Source of the DNA: Fictibacillus fluitans | Lineage (GTDB): Bacteria; Bacillota; Bacilli; Bacillales; Fictibacillaceae | Direction: 5' to 3' | Length of the DNA stretch: 64,000 nt | Assembly: GCF_030418125.1 (NCBI RefSeq) | Contig: NZ_JAUHTR010000001.1 | Location: 985,832-1,049,831 of the forward strand | Part shown: one piece after another, positions 25,071-33,557 of the stretch | Layout: every line of letters starts with the position of its first letter | Position numbering within the stretch: the first letter of the stretch is position 1 | Program-made: the position numbers and the translations under genes | The notes under the pieces: model-generated | Told to the model about the DNA's origin: nothing | Databases searched by the model: none | Seen by the model: the letters and a program-made list of their open reading frames with translations, nothing else

Positions 25071-25405
25071 AATTCATTCAGCTTTGGAATAACTCCCATT
25101 TCTTCCACTTCTGCCTTCGTTTTTTCCGTACCAAGCATATAAATCTGCCGGTAAATCTCAAACATGAGCTCATTATCTTGTCTTCGGTCGAGGTCGCTGT
25201 TAAATTCATCAAAATGCGTGCTCGAAGAAAATAAATCTTTGCCTTCCTTTTTGTTATGTTCATGCAGCTTTTCAAAGAGTCCGCGCAGCTGTTCGATTTC
25301 TCCTTCATTTGCGTGGACCTCAAACAGATGTATGCTTTCATCGGCAGGAACAGTATTTATGTCACCTTTTGGATTAACGTAAAATGGTAATTTCCTTTCA
25401 TCCAT
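25064..25405 (-). CDS. Hypothetical 113-residue protein
   Basis: A soluble, acidic, probably helical protein with LFEVHANEGEIEQLRGLFEKL, a central DEFNSDLDRRQDNELMFEIY stretch and GTEKTKAEVEEMGVI near the end. The ATG at 25405 has GAGGGG upstream; the longer frame from 25441 has none. The stop overlaps the terminator. No function can be given. Confidence 0.65.
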   Translation of the reverse strand: MDERKLPFYVNPKGDINTVPADESIHLFEVHANEGEIEQLRGLFEKLHEHNKKEGKDLFSSSTHFDEFNSDLDRRQDNELMFEIYRQIYMLGTEKTKAEVEEMGVIPKLNELR

Positions 25406-25510
25406 CGCACAAATCCCCTCCTCATCATCTTTTAAACACATTTCCCTTTATTCACAACCAATTAAACCTGTTTAAACAGGTTTGAACCTATACTTTGCTG
25501 ACTACTATAG

Positions 25511-25750
25511 TCAGATTTTATTTTTCTCGATAAAAATGGCCACATCTTCTACTTCGTCAAATACTCTTGATCCGACAATTTCTCTTTCCTCATCGAAAAA
25601 GGTGGCCTGAAAAAAACCATTATCTCCCTGTGGAACATACCGGATCCGTACAAGATCATTTTTCGCACCGGGCAAGTTGGTTTCCTGAAGAAATTCAAAT
25701 TCTTTTTCGGGATTTTCCATTAAGCTTCGTATATGTTCATTAATTTCCAT
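25511..25750 (-). CDS. Hypothetical 79-residue protein, paralogue of 14986-15225
   Basis: The layout is an N-terminal helix (HIRSLMENPEKEFEF) and a beta-rich C-terminal half with VRIRYVPQ, FFDEEREIVGSRVFDEV and VAIFIEKN. Length and pattern match the protein at 14986-15225. SD GAGGG precedes the ATG. Function unknown. Confidence 0.7.
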   Translation of the reverse strand: MEINEHIRSLMENPEKEFEFLQETNLPGAKNDLVRIRYVPQGDNGFFQATFFDEEREIVGSRVFDEVEDVAIFIEKNKI

Positions 25751-25928
25751 GCCTTTCCCTCCAACAGTTGTTTAATTCATATTTTCCCAAATTAATAATT
25801 CATAAACTTCCTCACCCCCAAGCGGTGCTTTCAAATTAGAGGTTTAAAAAGACAGGAAAAAGATAATGTTTAGGTGTGTAGAACAATTCGGGGCAGTTTG
25901 ATGCCACCACTACAAGGAGTGATGAAGA

Positions 25929-26351
25929 ATGGAACAAGGTTTATATACAGCGAAAGCAACAGCACAAGGTGGACGTGAAGGCAATGTTTCCAGCGAGGAC
26001 GGCAAACTCGACCTTAAACTCAGTATGCCAAAAGAACTGCAGGGCTCAGGAGGAGAAGGAACCAATCCGGAACAGCTTTTTGCCTGCGGTTATGCGGCGT
26101 GTTATCAAAGCGCCCTTCAGCTTGTGGCCCAAAAACAAAAAGTGGATGTTTCCGACAGTAAGGTAACAGCCAATGTAACGATAGGCAAAGATCAGCCCAA
26201 TGGCGGATTCAAACTGGCGGTTGTCCTTGAGGTCGCTATACCGGGACAGGAGCAGGCCAATGTACAGAAGCTGGCAGATGAAGCTCATCAGGTTTGTCCG
26301 TATTCCAAGGCAACACGCGGAAATATTGACGTAGAAATCAAGGCAGTATAA
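25929..26351 (+). CDS. ohr: Organic hydroperoxide reductase, Ohr/OsmC family
   Basis: A 140-residue thiol peroxidase that reduces organic hydroperoxides. Both catalytic cysteines are present: Cys58 in CGYAACYQSA and Cys123 in VCPYSKATRGN. Ohr proteins act as dimers and are recycled through lipoylated proteins. An additional Cys53 lies close to Cys58, where other family members usually have Ala. No OhrR regulator gene is adjacent. SD AAGGAG; a clear terminator follows. Confidence 0.94.
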   Translation: MEQGLYTAKATAQGGREGNVSSEDGKLDLKLSMPKELQGSGGEGTNPEQLFACGYAACYQSALQLVAQKQKVDVSDSKVTANVTIGKDQPNGGFKLAVVLEVAIPGQEQANVQKLADEAHQVCPYSKATRGNIDVEIKAV

Positions 26352-26357
26352 GCATTT

Positions 26358-26391
26358 AAAACTGGTCCCAATCAAAGGGGCCAGTTTTTTT
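26358..26391 (+). terminator. Intrinsic terminator after ohr
   Basis: ACTGGTCCC pairs with GGGGCCAGT and a T run follows. Confidence 0.82.
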
Positions 26392-26520
26392 GTGTGCTCT
26401 TTTCCCTCCCCATCCCCTCTTCCTCAAGCCTGCTTTCAAAAATTATAAAAAGGAAAAAAAGGAATTTTGTAACAGTTGGTCGAAATTATGTTTTCAAAAG
26501 ATTCAGGAAAACAAACAGGA

Positions 26521-26551
26521 AAAACTCCAGGAATACAACTACCTGAGTTTT
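26521..26551 (+). promoter_or_regulatory. Leader stem-loop before glnQ
   Basis: AAAACTCCAGG pairs with CCTGAGTTTT with one bulged base. It lies 23 bp before the glnQ start and has no proper T run after it, so it may stabilise the mRNA or attenuate; function not shown. Confidence 0.35.
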
Positions 26552-26574
26552 AATACATAAAAAGGGGGATTGGA

Positions 26575-27303
26575 TTGATTTCTTTTAAGCATGTGAACAA
26601 GCATTTCGGCGATTTCCAGGTTCTCACCGATATTAACCTAGAAATTAAAGAAGGAGAAGTTGTTGTTGTCGTTGGTCCGTCAGGCTCGGGGAAAAGCACC
26701 CTGCTCCGCTGCATCAACCGTCTTGAGACCATTACGGATGGTGAACTCATGGTTAACAAAAAATTGTTAAACAGCAAAGATACTAACATTAATGACCTTC
26801 GTAAAGAAATCGGCATGGTGTTTCAGCATTTTAATTTATATCCTCATATGACTGTACTTGAAAATATTACTCTCGCTCCAAGAAAAGCTCTTGGTATTTC
26901 CACTGCAGAAGCAAATGAAACCGCCATGTTCTATTTAAATAAGGTAGGAATTCCTGACAAGGCAGATTCCTACCCTTCCCAGCTTTCCGGCGGCCAGCAG
27001 CAGCGTGTAGCCATTGCCAGAGGACTTGCCTTGAAGCCCCATATCATGCTTTTTGATGAACCAACCTCTGCTCTTGATCCCGAGATGATCGGCGAGGTAC
27101 TCGATGTGATGAAAACACTTGCGAAAGATGGCATGACGATGGTTGTTGTTACGCATGAGATGGGTTTTGCCCATGAAGTGGCGAACCGCGTCGTGTTTAT
27201 GGACCATGGCCGGATTCTTGAAGAAAGTGAGCCTGCCGCCTTCTTTTCCAACCCCAAGGAAGACCGTGCCCGCTTATTTTTAAGCAGAGTACTAAACCAT
27301 TAA
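26575..27303 (+). CDS. glnQ: Polar amino-acid ABC transporter ATPase
   Basis: A 242-residue ATPase. Walker [10 protein letters not shown] (about residues 34-42), Q-loop [13 protein letters not shown], signature LSGGQQQR, Walker [14 protein letters not shown] and the switch His in [10 protein letters not shown] are all intact. The start is TTG at 26575 after AAAGGGGG. The gene order (ATPase, binding protein, two permeases) equals the B. subtilis glnQHMP operon, so glutamine or glutamate import is the best guess. Confidence 0.93.
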   Translation: MISFKHVNKHFGDFQVLTDINLEIKEGEVVVVVGPSGSGKSTLLRCINRLETITDGELMVNKKLLNSKDTNINDLRKEIGMVFQHFNLYPHMTVLENITLAPRKALGISTAEANETAMFYLNKVGIPDKADSYPSQLSGGQQQRVAIARGLALKPHIMLFDEPTSALDPEMIGEVLDVMKTLAKDGMTMVVVTHEMGFAHEVANRVVFMDHGRILEESEPAAFFSNPKEDRARLFLSRVLNH

Positions 27304-27317
27304 AGGAGCTGAATCAT

Positions 27318-28127
27318 TTGAAAACGAAGAAAAATTGGCTGATTGCACTTATTCTGGTTCTGATCATCAGCATGCTTTCCGCATGCGGCAGTGCTGAGAA
27401 AACAGGTGGAAAAGAATCCAAGGATACGCTTTCCGTCATAAAAAAACGAGGGAAACTGGTAGTGGGCGTCAAATATGATACCAACCTGTTCGGCTACAAA
27501 GACCCGTCCAGCGGCAAAGTGGAAGGCTTTGATATTGATATCGCCAAAGCTCTTGCGAAAAAGATTTTTGGTGATGAGAAAAAATTGGAGCTTAAGGAAG
27601 TCACTTCAAAGACGCGGGTGCAAATGCTTAAAAACGGAGATATTGATGCCATCATTGCAACCATGACCATCACTCCTGACCGTAAAAAAGAAGTGAATTT
27701 CTCCGATGTCTATTTTAAAGCCGGCCAGTCTCTTCTGGTCAAAAAAGGAAGCAAAATCAAAGGCATCGATGATATCAAAAAAGGAACAAAAGTACTTGCC
27801 GTAAAAGGCTCGACTTCTGTTCAGAACATTAAAGACAAAGCTCCAGATGCTCAGGTACTCGAATTTGAAAATTATGCAGAAGCCTTCACCGCACTGAAAG
27901 CAGGGAAAGGTGAGGCATTGACCACCGACAACTCCATCCTGTACGGCATGGCGGACCAGGATTCAAATTATACGCTTGTAGGTGAGCCATTTACCGATGA
28001 GCCTTATGGAATTGCCCTGAAAAAAGGCGATAATAAATTCACTAAATATGTAAATACCTTCATCAAGGAAATTCAGGACAATGGGGATTATGACAAAATT
28101 AAAAGCAAATGGATTAAAGAACAATAA
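27318..28127 (+). CDS. glnH: Amino-acid ABC transporter substrate-binding lipoprotein
   Basis: A 269-residue lipoprotein: signal with lipobox LSACG (Cys about residue 23), then a type-II periplasmic-binding-like fold. Motifs are VVGVKYDTNLFGYKDPSSG, VEGFDIDIAKALAKKIF and RVQMLKNGDIDAIIATMTITPDRKK, the family signature for polar amino-acid binding proteins. Start TTG at 27318 with AAAGGAG. It captures the amino acid outside the membrane and delivers it to GlnM/GlnP. Confidence 0.93.
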   Translation: MKTKKNWLIALILVLIISMLSACGSAEKTGGKESKDTLSVIKKRGKLVVGVKYDTNLFGYKDPSSGKVEGFDIDIAKALAKKIFGDEKKLELKEVTSKTRVQMLKNGDIDAIIATMTITPDRKKEVNFSDVYFKAGQSLLVKKGSKIKGIDDIKKGTKVLAVKGSTSVQNIKDKAPDAQVLEFENYAEAFTALKAGKGEALTTDNSILYGMADQDSNYTLVGEPFTDEPYGIALKKGDNKFTKYVNTFIKEIQDNGDYDKIKSKWIKEQ

Positions 28128-28134
28128 AGAACCC

Positions 28135-28170
28135 TGAAGATAGATGGACGCTTCTGTCCATCTCTTCTTC
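28135..28170 (+). promoter_or_regulatory. Stem-loop between glnH and glnM
   Basis: AGATGGAC/GTCCATCT (28142-28163), extended by GAAGA/TTCTTC. No full T run follows, so it probably protects the upstream mRNA and lowers expression of the permease genes relative to the binding protein. Confidence 0.55.
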
Positions 28171-28186
28171 ATAAAGGAGGGAAAAC

Positions 28187-28840
28187 ATGCTTGATTTTTC
28201 GATTCTGACAAACAATATTGACACGTATTTGGAAGGATTCTTGAATACATTGAAAGTCAGCCTCCTGGCTTTAATTCTGAGTTTTATTCTGGGTGTAATC
28301 ATTGCGGTGATGCGAATTTCCCCTATGAAAGTTCTTCAGTTAGCAGGGACAGCGTTTGTAGAATTTATTCGGAATATCCCCCTTATTCTCATTCTGTTTA
28401 TTTTTTACTATGGATTGCCGAGCCTTGGAATGGAGCTTTCCGGTTTTCAGGCAGGGACGATCGCTCTTTCCATTTATACAGCGGCCTTTATTGCTGAAGC
28501 CATCCGGGCAGGCATCCTGTCGGTGGACAAGGGGCAGATGGAAGCCGGCCGGTCATCAGGGCTCACTTATATTCAGACCATGAGGTACATCATTTTACCG
28601 CAGGCCATTAAAATTGTTATCCCGCCCCTGGGCAATCAATTTATTAATCTTGTAAAGAATTCATCCATCCTGGGAGTTGTGGCCGGATTGGATCTTATGT
28701 ATTTTGGCGACTCCATTTCATCTGCCACTTATGTCGTGTTTGACGTCTATATCTTCGTTGCCCTTTTCTATCTCATATTAACGATACCGCTCAGCTTGTT
28801 CGTCGGATACCTTGAACGGCGCCTGGCTGTAACCGGATAA
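28187..28840 (+). CDS. glnM: Amino-acid ABC transporter permease
   Basis: A 217-residue permease with about five membrane segments of the HisM/GlnP type. It has the N-terminal LEGFLNTLKVSLLALILS, FIRNIPLILILF, and the ATPase-contact loop EAGRSSGLTYIQTMRYIILPQA. It pairs with the next gene as heterodimer. SD AAAGGAGG. Confidence 0.92.
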   Translation: MLDFSILTNNIDTYLEGFLNTLKVSLLALILSFILGVIIAVMRISPMKVLQLAGTAFVEFIRNIPLILILFIFYYGLPSLGMELSGFQAGTIALSIYTAAFIAEAIRAGILSVDKGQMEAGRSSGLTYIQTMRYIILPQAIKIVIPPLGNQFINLVKNSSILGVVAGLDLMYFGDSISSATYVVFDVYIFVALFYLILTIPLSLFVGYLERRLAVTG

Positions 28841-28853
28841 GGGGGAGATCTCT

Positions 28854-29567
28854 ATGGATTTTATCGGTGCTTATTCCTTAGGGAATCTGCTCTTTTTGTT
28901 GAAAGGACTGGGAACAACACTTCTGGTCGCTTTTATCGCTATTATCTTCAGCTTTCTGATTGGAAGCATCCTTGGCATCCTGCGTTATGCAAAGATTCCT
29001 GTTCTTTCAGGGATCGTGGCCCTCTGTGTGGAAGTGATCAGAAACCTGCCTCTTTTGCTGATTATCTTTTTCACCTTTTTCGCCCTTCCTGAAGTCGGAA
29101 TTAAATTAAGTGTAACCATGGCAGCCATCACAGCACTCATCATTTTTGAATCCGCCATGCTTTCCGAAATTGTTCGCAGCGGACTGAACTCCATTGAAAA
29201 AGGCCAGATTGAAGCCGCACGGTCATCGGGTCTCACATATATGCAGACCATGCAGCATATTATTCTTCCGCAAGCTCTGCGCCGGATGGTTCCTCCGATC
29301 GTCAGCCAGTTTATATCCTTGTTGAAGGATACGTCACTGGCCGTTGTGATTTCATTGCCAGAGCTTTTGCACAACGCTCAGATTGTAAATGGAAAGAATG
29401 TGAATTATGTCATTCCCACTTTCCTGCTTATTGCCGTGATTTATTTTCTTGTTAACTATTCATTGTCTTTGGTGGCAAGACGTCTTGAAATAAAAGAAAG
29501 AACGAATCGGAAATCGACAGGGAAAGTACTGCCTGCCAAACACCAGGCCGGTGAAATGATGCAATAA
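28854..29567 (+). CDS. glnP: Amino-acid ABC transporter permease
   Basis: A 237-residue permease paralogous to the preceding one: VIRNLPLLLIIFF, then the coupling loop EAARSSGLTYMQTMQHIILPQALRRMVPP. A charged C-terminal tail of ~25 residues extends beyond the last membrane segment. It lies 13 bp after glnM and is followed by a strong terminator that ends the operon. Confidence 0.92.
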   Translation: MDFIGAYSLGNLLFLLKGLGTTLLVAFIAIIFSFLIGSILGILRYAKIPVLSGIVALCVEVIRNLPLLLIIFFTFFALPEVGIKLSVTMAAITALIIFESAMLSEIVRSGLNSIEKGQIEAARSSGLTYMQTMQHIILPQALRRMVPPIVSQFISLLKDTSLAVVISLPELLHNAQIVNGKNVNYVIPTFLLIAVIYFLVNYSLSLVARRLEIKERTNRKSTGKVLPAKHQAGEMMQ

Positions 29568-29571
29568 AGCA

Positions 29572-29601
29572 AAGAGCTCAAATTCACTTGAGCTCTTTTT
29601 C
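29572..29601 (+). terminator. Terminator of the glnQHMP operon
   Basis: AAAGAGCTCAA pairs with TTGAGCTCTTT, followed by TTCT. Confidence 0.82.
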
Positions 29602-29654
29602 TATGTTAGAATGATTGAAACATCATTTTAGTGCGGATTAAAGGAAGTGAAGTA

Positions 29655-30296
29655 ATGGAGGCTTTTACCTATACAAAACGTGAAGAAATCATTAATGCGG
29701 TCACTCACGGAATCGGAGCGGTCTTCAGCATTGTCGCGCTGATCCTTCTTATCGTATTTGCCAGTGCGCAGGGAACACCTCTTGCCATCGCCTGTTTTGC
29801 CATTTTCGGCGTTACGATGCTTCTTTTGTATACAGCATCCACGCTTGTGCACAGCTTTCCTGAAGGCAAACTCAAAGATATTTTTGAGATCATGGATCAT
29901 TCAGCCATCTATTTATTTATCGCAGGCTCCTACACTCCCATCCTCCTGCTTGTTGTTAAAGGAGCCCTGGGCTGGTCGTTGTTTGGAACTGTGTGGGGAA
30001 TAGCCCTTGCCGGCGTTGCATTCAAAATCTTTTTTACCAAACGTTTTGTCATTCTTTCCACCATCGGATATGTACTGATGGGGTGGATGATTATATTTGC
30101 TTTTAACCGGGTCCTCCTCAATCTTTCACAAGAAGGGCTTGCCTGGCTGTTTGCCGGAGGAATTTTGTATACTGTTGGAGCCTTTTTCTACGTTTGGCGC
30201 AAGTTCCCCTATAACCATGCGGTCTGGCATTTATTTGTCCTCGGCGGCAGTGTCTCTCATTTTGTGTTAATGCTTTATATATTGAAGCTATCCTAA
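29655..30296 (+). CDS. Hemolysin III / PAQR-family membrane protein
   Basis: A 213-residue protein with seven membrane segments. Motifs typical of the family: EEIINAVTHGIGAVF near the start, STLVHSFPEGKLKDIFEIMDHSAIYLFIAGSYTPI in the middle and HAVWHLFVLGGSVSHF near the end, including the three His that bind a metal in adiponectin-receptor-like hydrolases. Similar to Bacillus YplQ. The ATG at 29655 is chosen for GGAAGTG upstream. Despite the name it is probably a membrane-bound hydrolase or receptor-like protein, not a haemolysin. Confidence 0.88.
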   Translation: MEAFTYTKREEIINAVTHGIGAVFSIVALILLIVFASAQGTPLAIACFAIFGVTMLLLYTASTLVHSFPEGKLKDIFEIMDHSAIYLFIAGSYTPILLLVVKGALGWSLFGTVWGIALAGVAFKIFFTKRFVILSTIGYVLMGWMIIFAFNRVLLNLSQEGLAWLFAGGILYTVGAFFYVWRKFPYNHAVWHLFVLGGSVSHFVLMLYILKLS

Positions 30297-30336
30297 AAAG
30301 ACGAACAGCGGAAACTAGTCCTGCTGTTCGTCTTTC
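30296..30336. terminator. Convergent terminator
   Basis: AAAGACGAACAGC/GCTGTTCGTCTTT serves the hemolysin-III gene and the leftward acetyltransferase gene, whose stop codon lies in the loop. Confidence 0.85.
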
Positions 30337-30761
30337 AATTTCTTTTTCATATATCGCCCATGATCCACCACTTCAAATCCATATTGGCTGTAGAGGCCAT
30401 GCGCATCTTCTGTGGCAAGCAGCATCCCCCGCACACCCTGCAGGTCTTCAAAGGAAATGATCGTTTGCACGAGCCATTTGGAAAGTCCTTTTCCCCTGTG
30501 CCCTTTATCAATAAACACATCGCATAAGTAAGCCGTCGTGACATAATCGGTTAAAATCCGGGCAAAGCCGGCTTGTACTGGCTTTCCATCCACCACCTCA
30601 TATACCCCAAAGCAAAGCGTATTTTCAATCGCCCGCCGCACCCGTTCTATCTTAACTCCTTTTGACCAGTAAGCCTCTTTAGACAAAAATTCATGAATCA
30701 TGCCTATATCCAGCCAGGACTTATCCGTAGAAATGATATAGTTTTCGTTCTTCCACTCCAT
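30315..30761 (-). CDS. GNAT-family N-acetyltransferase
   Basis: A 148-residue acetyltransferase. The acetyl-CoA binding motif is DKGHRGKGLSKWLV (about residues 92-105), with the R-G-x-G-x core. The C-terminal part LLATEDAHGLYSQYGFEVV is typical of the fold. SD GGAGGGG. The acceptor molecule is unknown, and no resistance function can be inferred. Confidence 0.88.
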   Translation of the reverse strand: MEWKNENYIISTDKSWLDIGMIHEFLSKEAYWSKGVKIERVRRAIENTLCFGVYEVVDGKPVQAGFARILTDYVTTAYLCDVFIDKGHRGKGLSKWLVQTIISFEDLQGVRGMLLATEDAHGLYSQYGFEVVDHGRYMKKKLKDEQQD

Positions 30762-30834
30762 TCTCTACCCCTCCAAATGTTTTCTCCTGTTCAATTATAA
30801 TAAAAGGCGAACGAACTTACCCTCTTTTTTGATT

Positions 30835-30863
30835 GAATAGAGACCGGCACAATTGGAATGATA
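30835..30863 (+). promoter_or_regulatory. Sigma-G-like promoter of the second ger operon
   Basis: GAATA (30835-30839), a 17-bp spacer and AATGATA (30857-30863), one mismatch to CATnHTA. It lies about 30 bp before the gerA start. Confidence 0.45.
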
Positions 30864-30891
30864 TACAAATAGGCATACTTAAAACGAGGGA

Positions 30892-32421
30892 ATGAAGTTT
30901 ATTATGTTCGGAAAACGGCGACAAAAAAAACAGGAACGTTCACAAAACCAGTCTTCCGGGCAAGCTAAAACCCAGCTTACCTTCGAGCAGCTCATGGAAA
31001 AATGCAAGGCTTCAAAGGATTTTGTTTCGTTTACCAAAAGTGATAAGCATCCATTTACGATTTCTTATTATAAAAGCATGGTAAACCCTGACCTTGTGCA
31101 TAAGGATCTTATCCCCTATTTGACCAGCTTTTCTTCCTTATCCTTAACAGAGCTTTCTCAGGAAATTCCTGTTGAAAACATTGAACATACCAGCGATGTC
31201 CAGACGATTATGGACAGCTTGCTGACAGGATCAGTGCTTGTCCAATCCCGGCCGGAAAAAAGTAATTGCCTGCTGATTCCTGCAGCTACGGCAGAAAAAC
31301 GGCAAATTTCTGTGCCCGAAACCGAATTCAGTGTGGTAGGACCAAAAGAAGCGTTTGTTGAATCGCTTGAAGTTAATATCAACATGGTTCGGAAAAGATT
31401 GCCGATACCTGAGCTTCATGTAAAAGAAGTAACGGTGGGTAAGCTGTCAAAAACACGGGTCGTCTTTCTTTATATTGAAGGTATTGTGAATATGGAAAAC
31501 GTGAATACCTTGAAACAACGGATTAGCGATATTGAATATGACCATATTCTGGACAGTACATATATTCTACAAATGATTTCAGACAACCAGTACTCACCGT
31601 TTCCCCAGCTTATTAATACGGAACGCCCCGACCGGGTAGCCGCCGTATTGTCTGAAGGAAAAGTAGCGGTCCTGGTTGATGGTTCTCCAAGTGCACTTAC
31701 TGGCCCTACAACGCTGATAGAGTTCTTCTCTGCATTTGAAGACTATTTTCTATCCTGGCATATTGCTTCTGTTTTCCGGCTGATTCGCCTTTTTGGGGTA
31801 TTCTTTTCCGTTCTTTCCACACCCCTTTATGTTGCTGTGCTGACCTTTCATTATGAAATGATACCGACCGACCTCCTGGGTACATTGATCGCTTCACGTT
31901 CAGGCATCCCCTTTCCTCCCATCGTAGAAGCCGTCATTCTCGAATTGTCAATCGAACTGTTACGGGAAGCTGGTGCCCGGCTGCCTTCAAAGGTCGGGCA
32001 GACAATCGGGATTGTCGGAGGTATTGTAATCGGAACAGCAGCGGTACAAGCCGGATTAACGAGCAATGTACTGCTAATAATTGTAGCGCTCGCTGCCCTC
32101 GCATCGTTTACGACCCCCGTTTATCAGATGAGTAATACAATTCGGTTGATTCGTTTTCCTTTTTTGGTTTTCGCGCAATTTTGGGGGTTGCTTGGCGTGG
32201 CCATATGTTCTTCCTTTGTTTTGGGACATATGCTGCGCCTCACATCACTCGGGCGTCCTTATCTCGCTCCGCTGTTTCCTTTGCGGGTGACCGATTTAAA
32301 GGATGCGTTATTCCGGCTGCCATTTAATCGCCAAAACCTTCGTCCGATGCAGATGCGGCCGGCGGATCCGGCACGTTTCAACTACAAACGCGGCATAGAG
32401 AAAAATGACATTGAAGAATAA
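30892..32421 (+). CDS. Spore germination protein, GerAA family (second operon)
   Basis: A 509-residue A subunit. A long basic, Gln-rich N-terminal tail precedes the soluble domain with VVGPKEAFVESLEVNINMVRKRL. The membrane part has LSTPLYVAVLTFHYEMIPTDLL and KVGQTIGIVGGIVIGTAAVQ. The start is uncertain: ATG 30892 lies only one base after GAGGG, ATG 30904 thirteen bases after it. It heads an A-B-C operon distinct from the A-C-D-B operon at 16.7-20.7 kb. Confidence 0.92.
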   Translation: MKFIMFGKRRQKKQERSQNQSSGQAKTQLTFEQLMEKCKASKDFVSFTKSDKHPFTISYYKSMVNPDLVHKDLIPYLTSFSSLSLTELSQEIPVENIEHTSDVQTIMDSLLTGSVLVQSRPEKSNCLLIPAATAEKRQISVPETEFSVVGPKEAFVESLEVNINMVRKRLPIPELHVKEVTVGKLSKTRVVFLYIEGIVNMENVNTLKQRISDIEYDHILDSTYILQMISDNQYSPFPQLINTERPDRVAAVLSEGKVAVLVDGSPSALTGPTTLIEFFSAFEDYFLSWHIASVFRLIRLFGVFFSVLSTPLYVAVLTFHYEMIPTDLLGTLIASRSGIPFPPIVEAVILELSIELLREAGARLPSKVGQTIGIVGGIVIGTAAVQAGLTSNVLLIIVALAALASFTTPVYQMSNTIRLIRFPFLVFAQFWGLLGVAICSSFVLGHMLRLTSLGRPYLAPLFPLRVTDLKDALFRLPFNRQNLRPMQMRPADPARFNYKRGIEKNDIEE

Positions 32422-32456
32422 ACCATTTTACGACCAAACCAAAAGAGGGTGGGACC

Positions 32457-33557
32457 ATGAATCTTCAGCCAAAAGAAAATAGATTAGTTTCCCCTTATTT
32501 TGCGTTTTACCTGATTCATACCATGCAGGTTGGAGTAGGTGTGCTGGGTTTTCAGCGCTATATTGCCAAATCGGCGGGTCATGATGCGTGGATGGCGGTC
32601 ATTACCGGTGGAATTCTTATCCACCTTCTTGTGTGGATGAGCTATCGCATGCTTAAAAACAGTGATGGTGACCTTGTGGCTGTTCATGAAGACATCGCGG
32701 GAAAAGCCATCGGCGGGCTGTTTAGCACGTTATTCACGATCTATTCAGGCTTTCTGGCCCTTACCGTCCTAAGAACGTACATTGAAGTTATCCAGGTGTG
32801 GATGTTCCCTCATATCAATACATGGGGAATCTCCCTGATTTTACTTTGTGTGGTTTATTACTTTGTCAGCGGCGGTTTCCGGATCGTTACAGCTCTGGCC
32901 TTCTTCAGCCTGCTTCTTGGAACCCCCCTTATCTTTTTAAAATACTTTGCCGTTAAAGATTCTCATATTTATAACATCCTGCCTCTTTTCGACCATTCTG
33001 TAACCGACTTTTTTGTGGCAACAAAAACGATGACATTAAACTACTTAGGCTTTGAAATGCTCCTGCTGTACTATCCCTTTATCAAACATCCGGAAAAATC
33101 GGAGAAATGGTCACAATGGGGTGTTTTCTTCAGTATTTTGCTGTATACCATCACTGCGGTTGAATCGTTTGCTTATTACAGCCAGGGCCAGTTAAAGCAT
33201 ACGATCTGGGCGACGCTTACCCTCTGGAAGATTGTTGAATTTCCTTTTGTTGAGCGGTTCGAGTACATCGGGATCTCTATCTGGCTGTTTGTTGTTCTTC
33301 CCAATATCTGTATCGCGGTTTGGTGTGTGACAAGAGGGTTCAAACGCATTTACTCCCTCAAACAAAAGCATACACTCATTCCTGTGCTGATCCTGATTTT
33401 TGCCGGAACCGTCCTCTTCAAAGACCGCCAGCAAATAGATTTATTAAACAGTATGGTTTCCAGAGCCGGGTACTATTTTATCTACTTTTACATTCCTCTA
33501 TTATTTGTACTGCATTGGATGGTAATGAAAGTAAGGAGGAGAAAAAAAGATGCCTAA
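32457..33557 (+). CDS. Spore germination protein, GerAB family (second operon)
   Basis: A 366-residue protein with about ten membrane segments, the presumed germinant-binding subunit. It has the family N-terminus QVGVGVLGFQRYIAKSAGHDAWMAV and the aromatic-rich KTMTLNYLGFEMLLLYYPF. SD GGGTGG. The last codons overlap gerC by 8 bp, giving coupled translation. Confidence 0.92.
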   Translation: MNLQPKENRLVSPYFAFYLIHTMQVGVGVLGFQRYIAKSAGHDAWMAVITGGILIHLLVWMSYRMLKNSDGDLVAVHEDIAGKAIGGLFSTLFTIYSGFLALTVLRTYIEVIQVWMFPHINTWGISLILLCVVYYFVSGGFRIVTALAFFSLLLGTPLIFLKYFAVKDSHIYNILPLFDHSVTDFFVATKTMTLNYLGFEMLLLYYPFIKHPEKSEKWSQWGVFFSILLYTITAVESFAYYSQGQLKHTIWATLTLWKIVEFPFVERFEYIGISIWLFVVLPNICIAVWCVTRGFKRIYSLKQKHTLIPVLILIFAGTVLFKDRQQIDLLNSMVSRAGYYFIYFYIPLLFVLHWMVMKVRRRKKDA

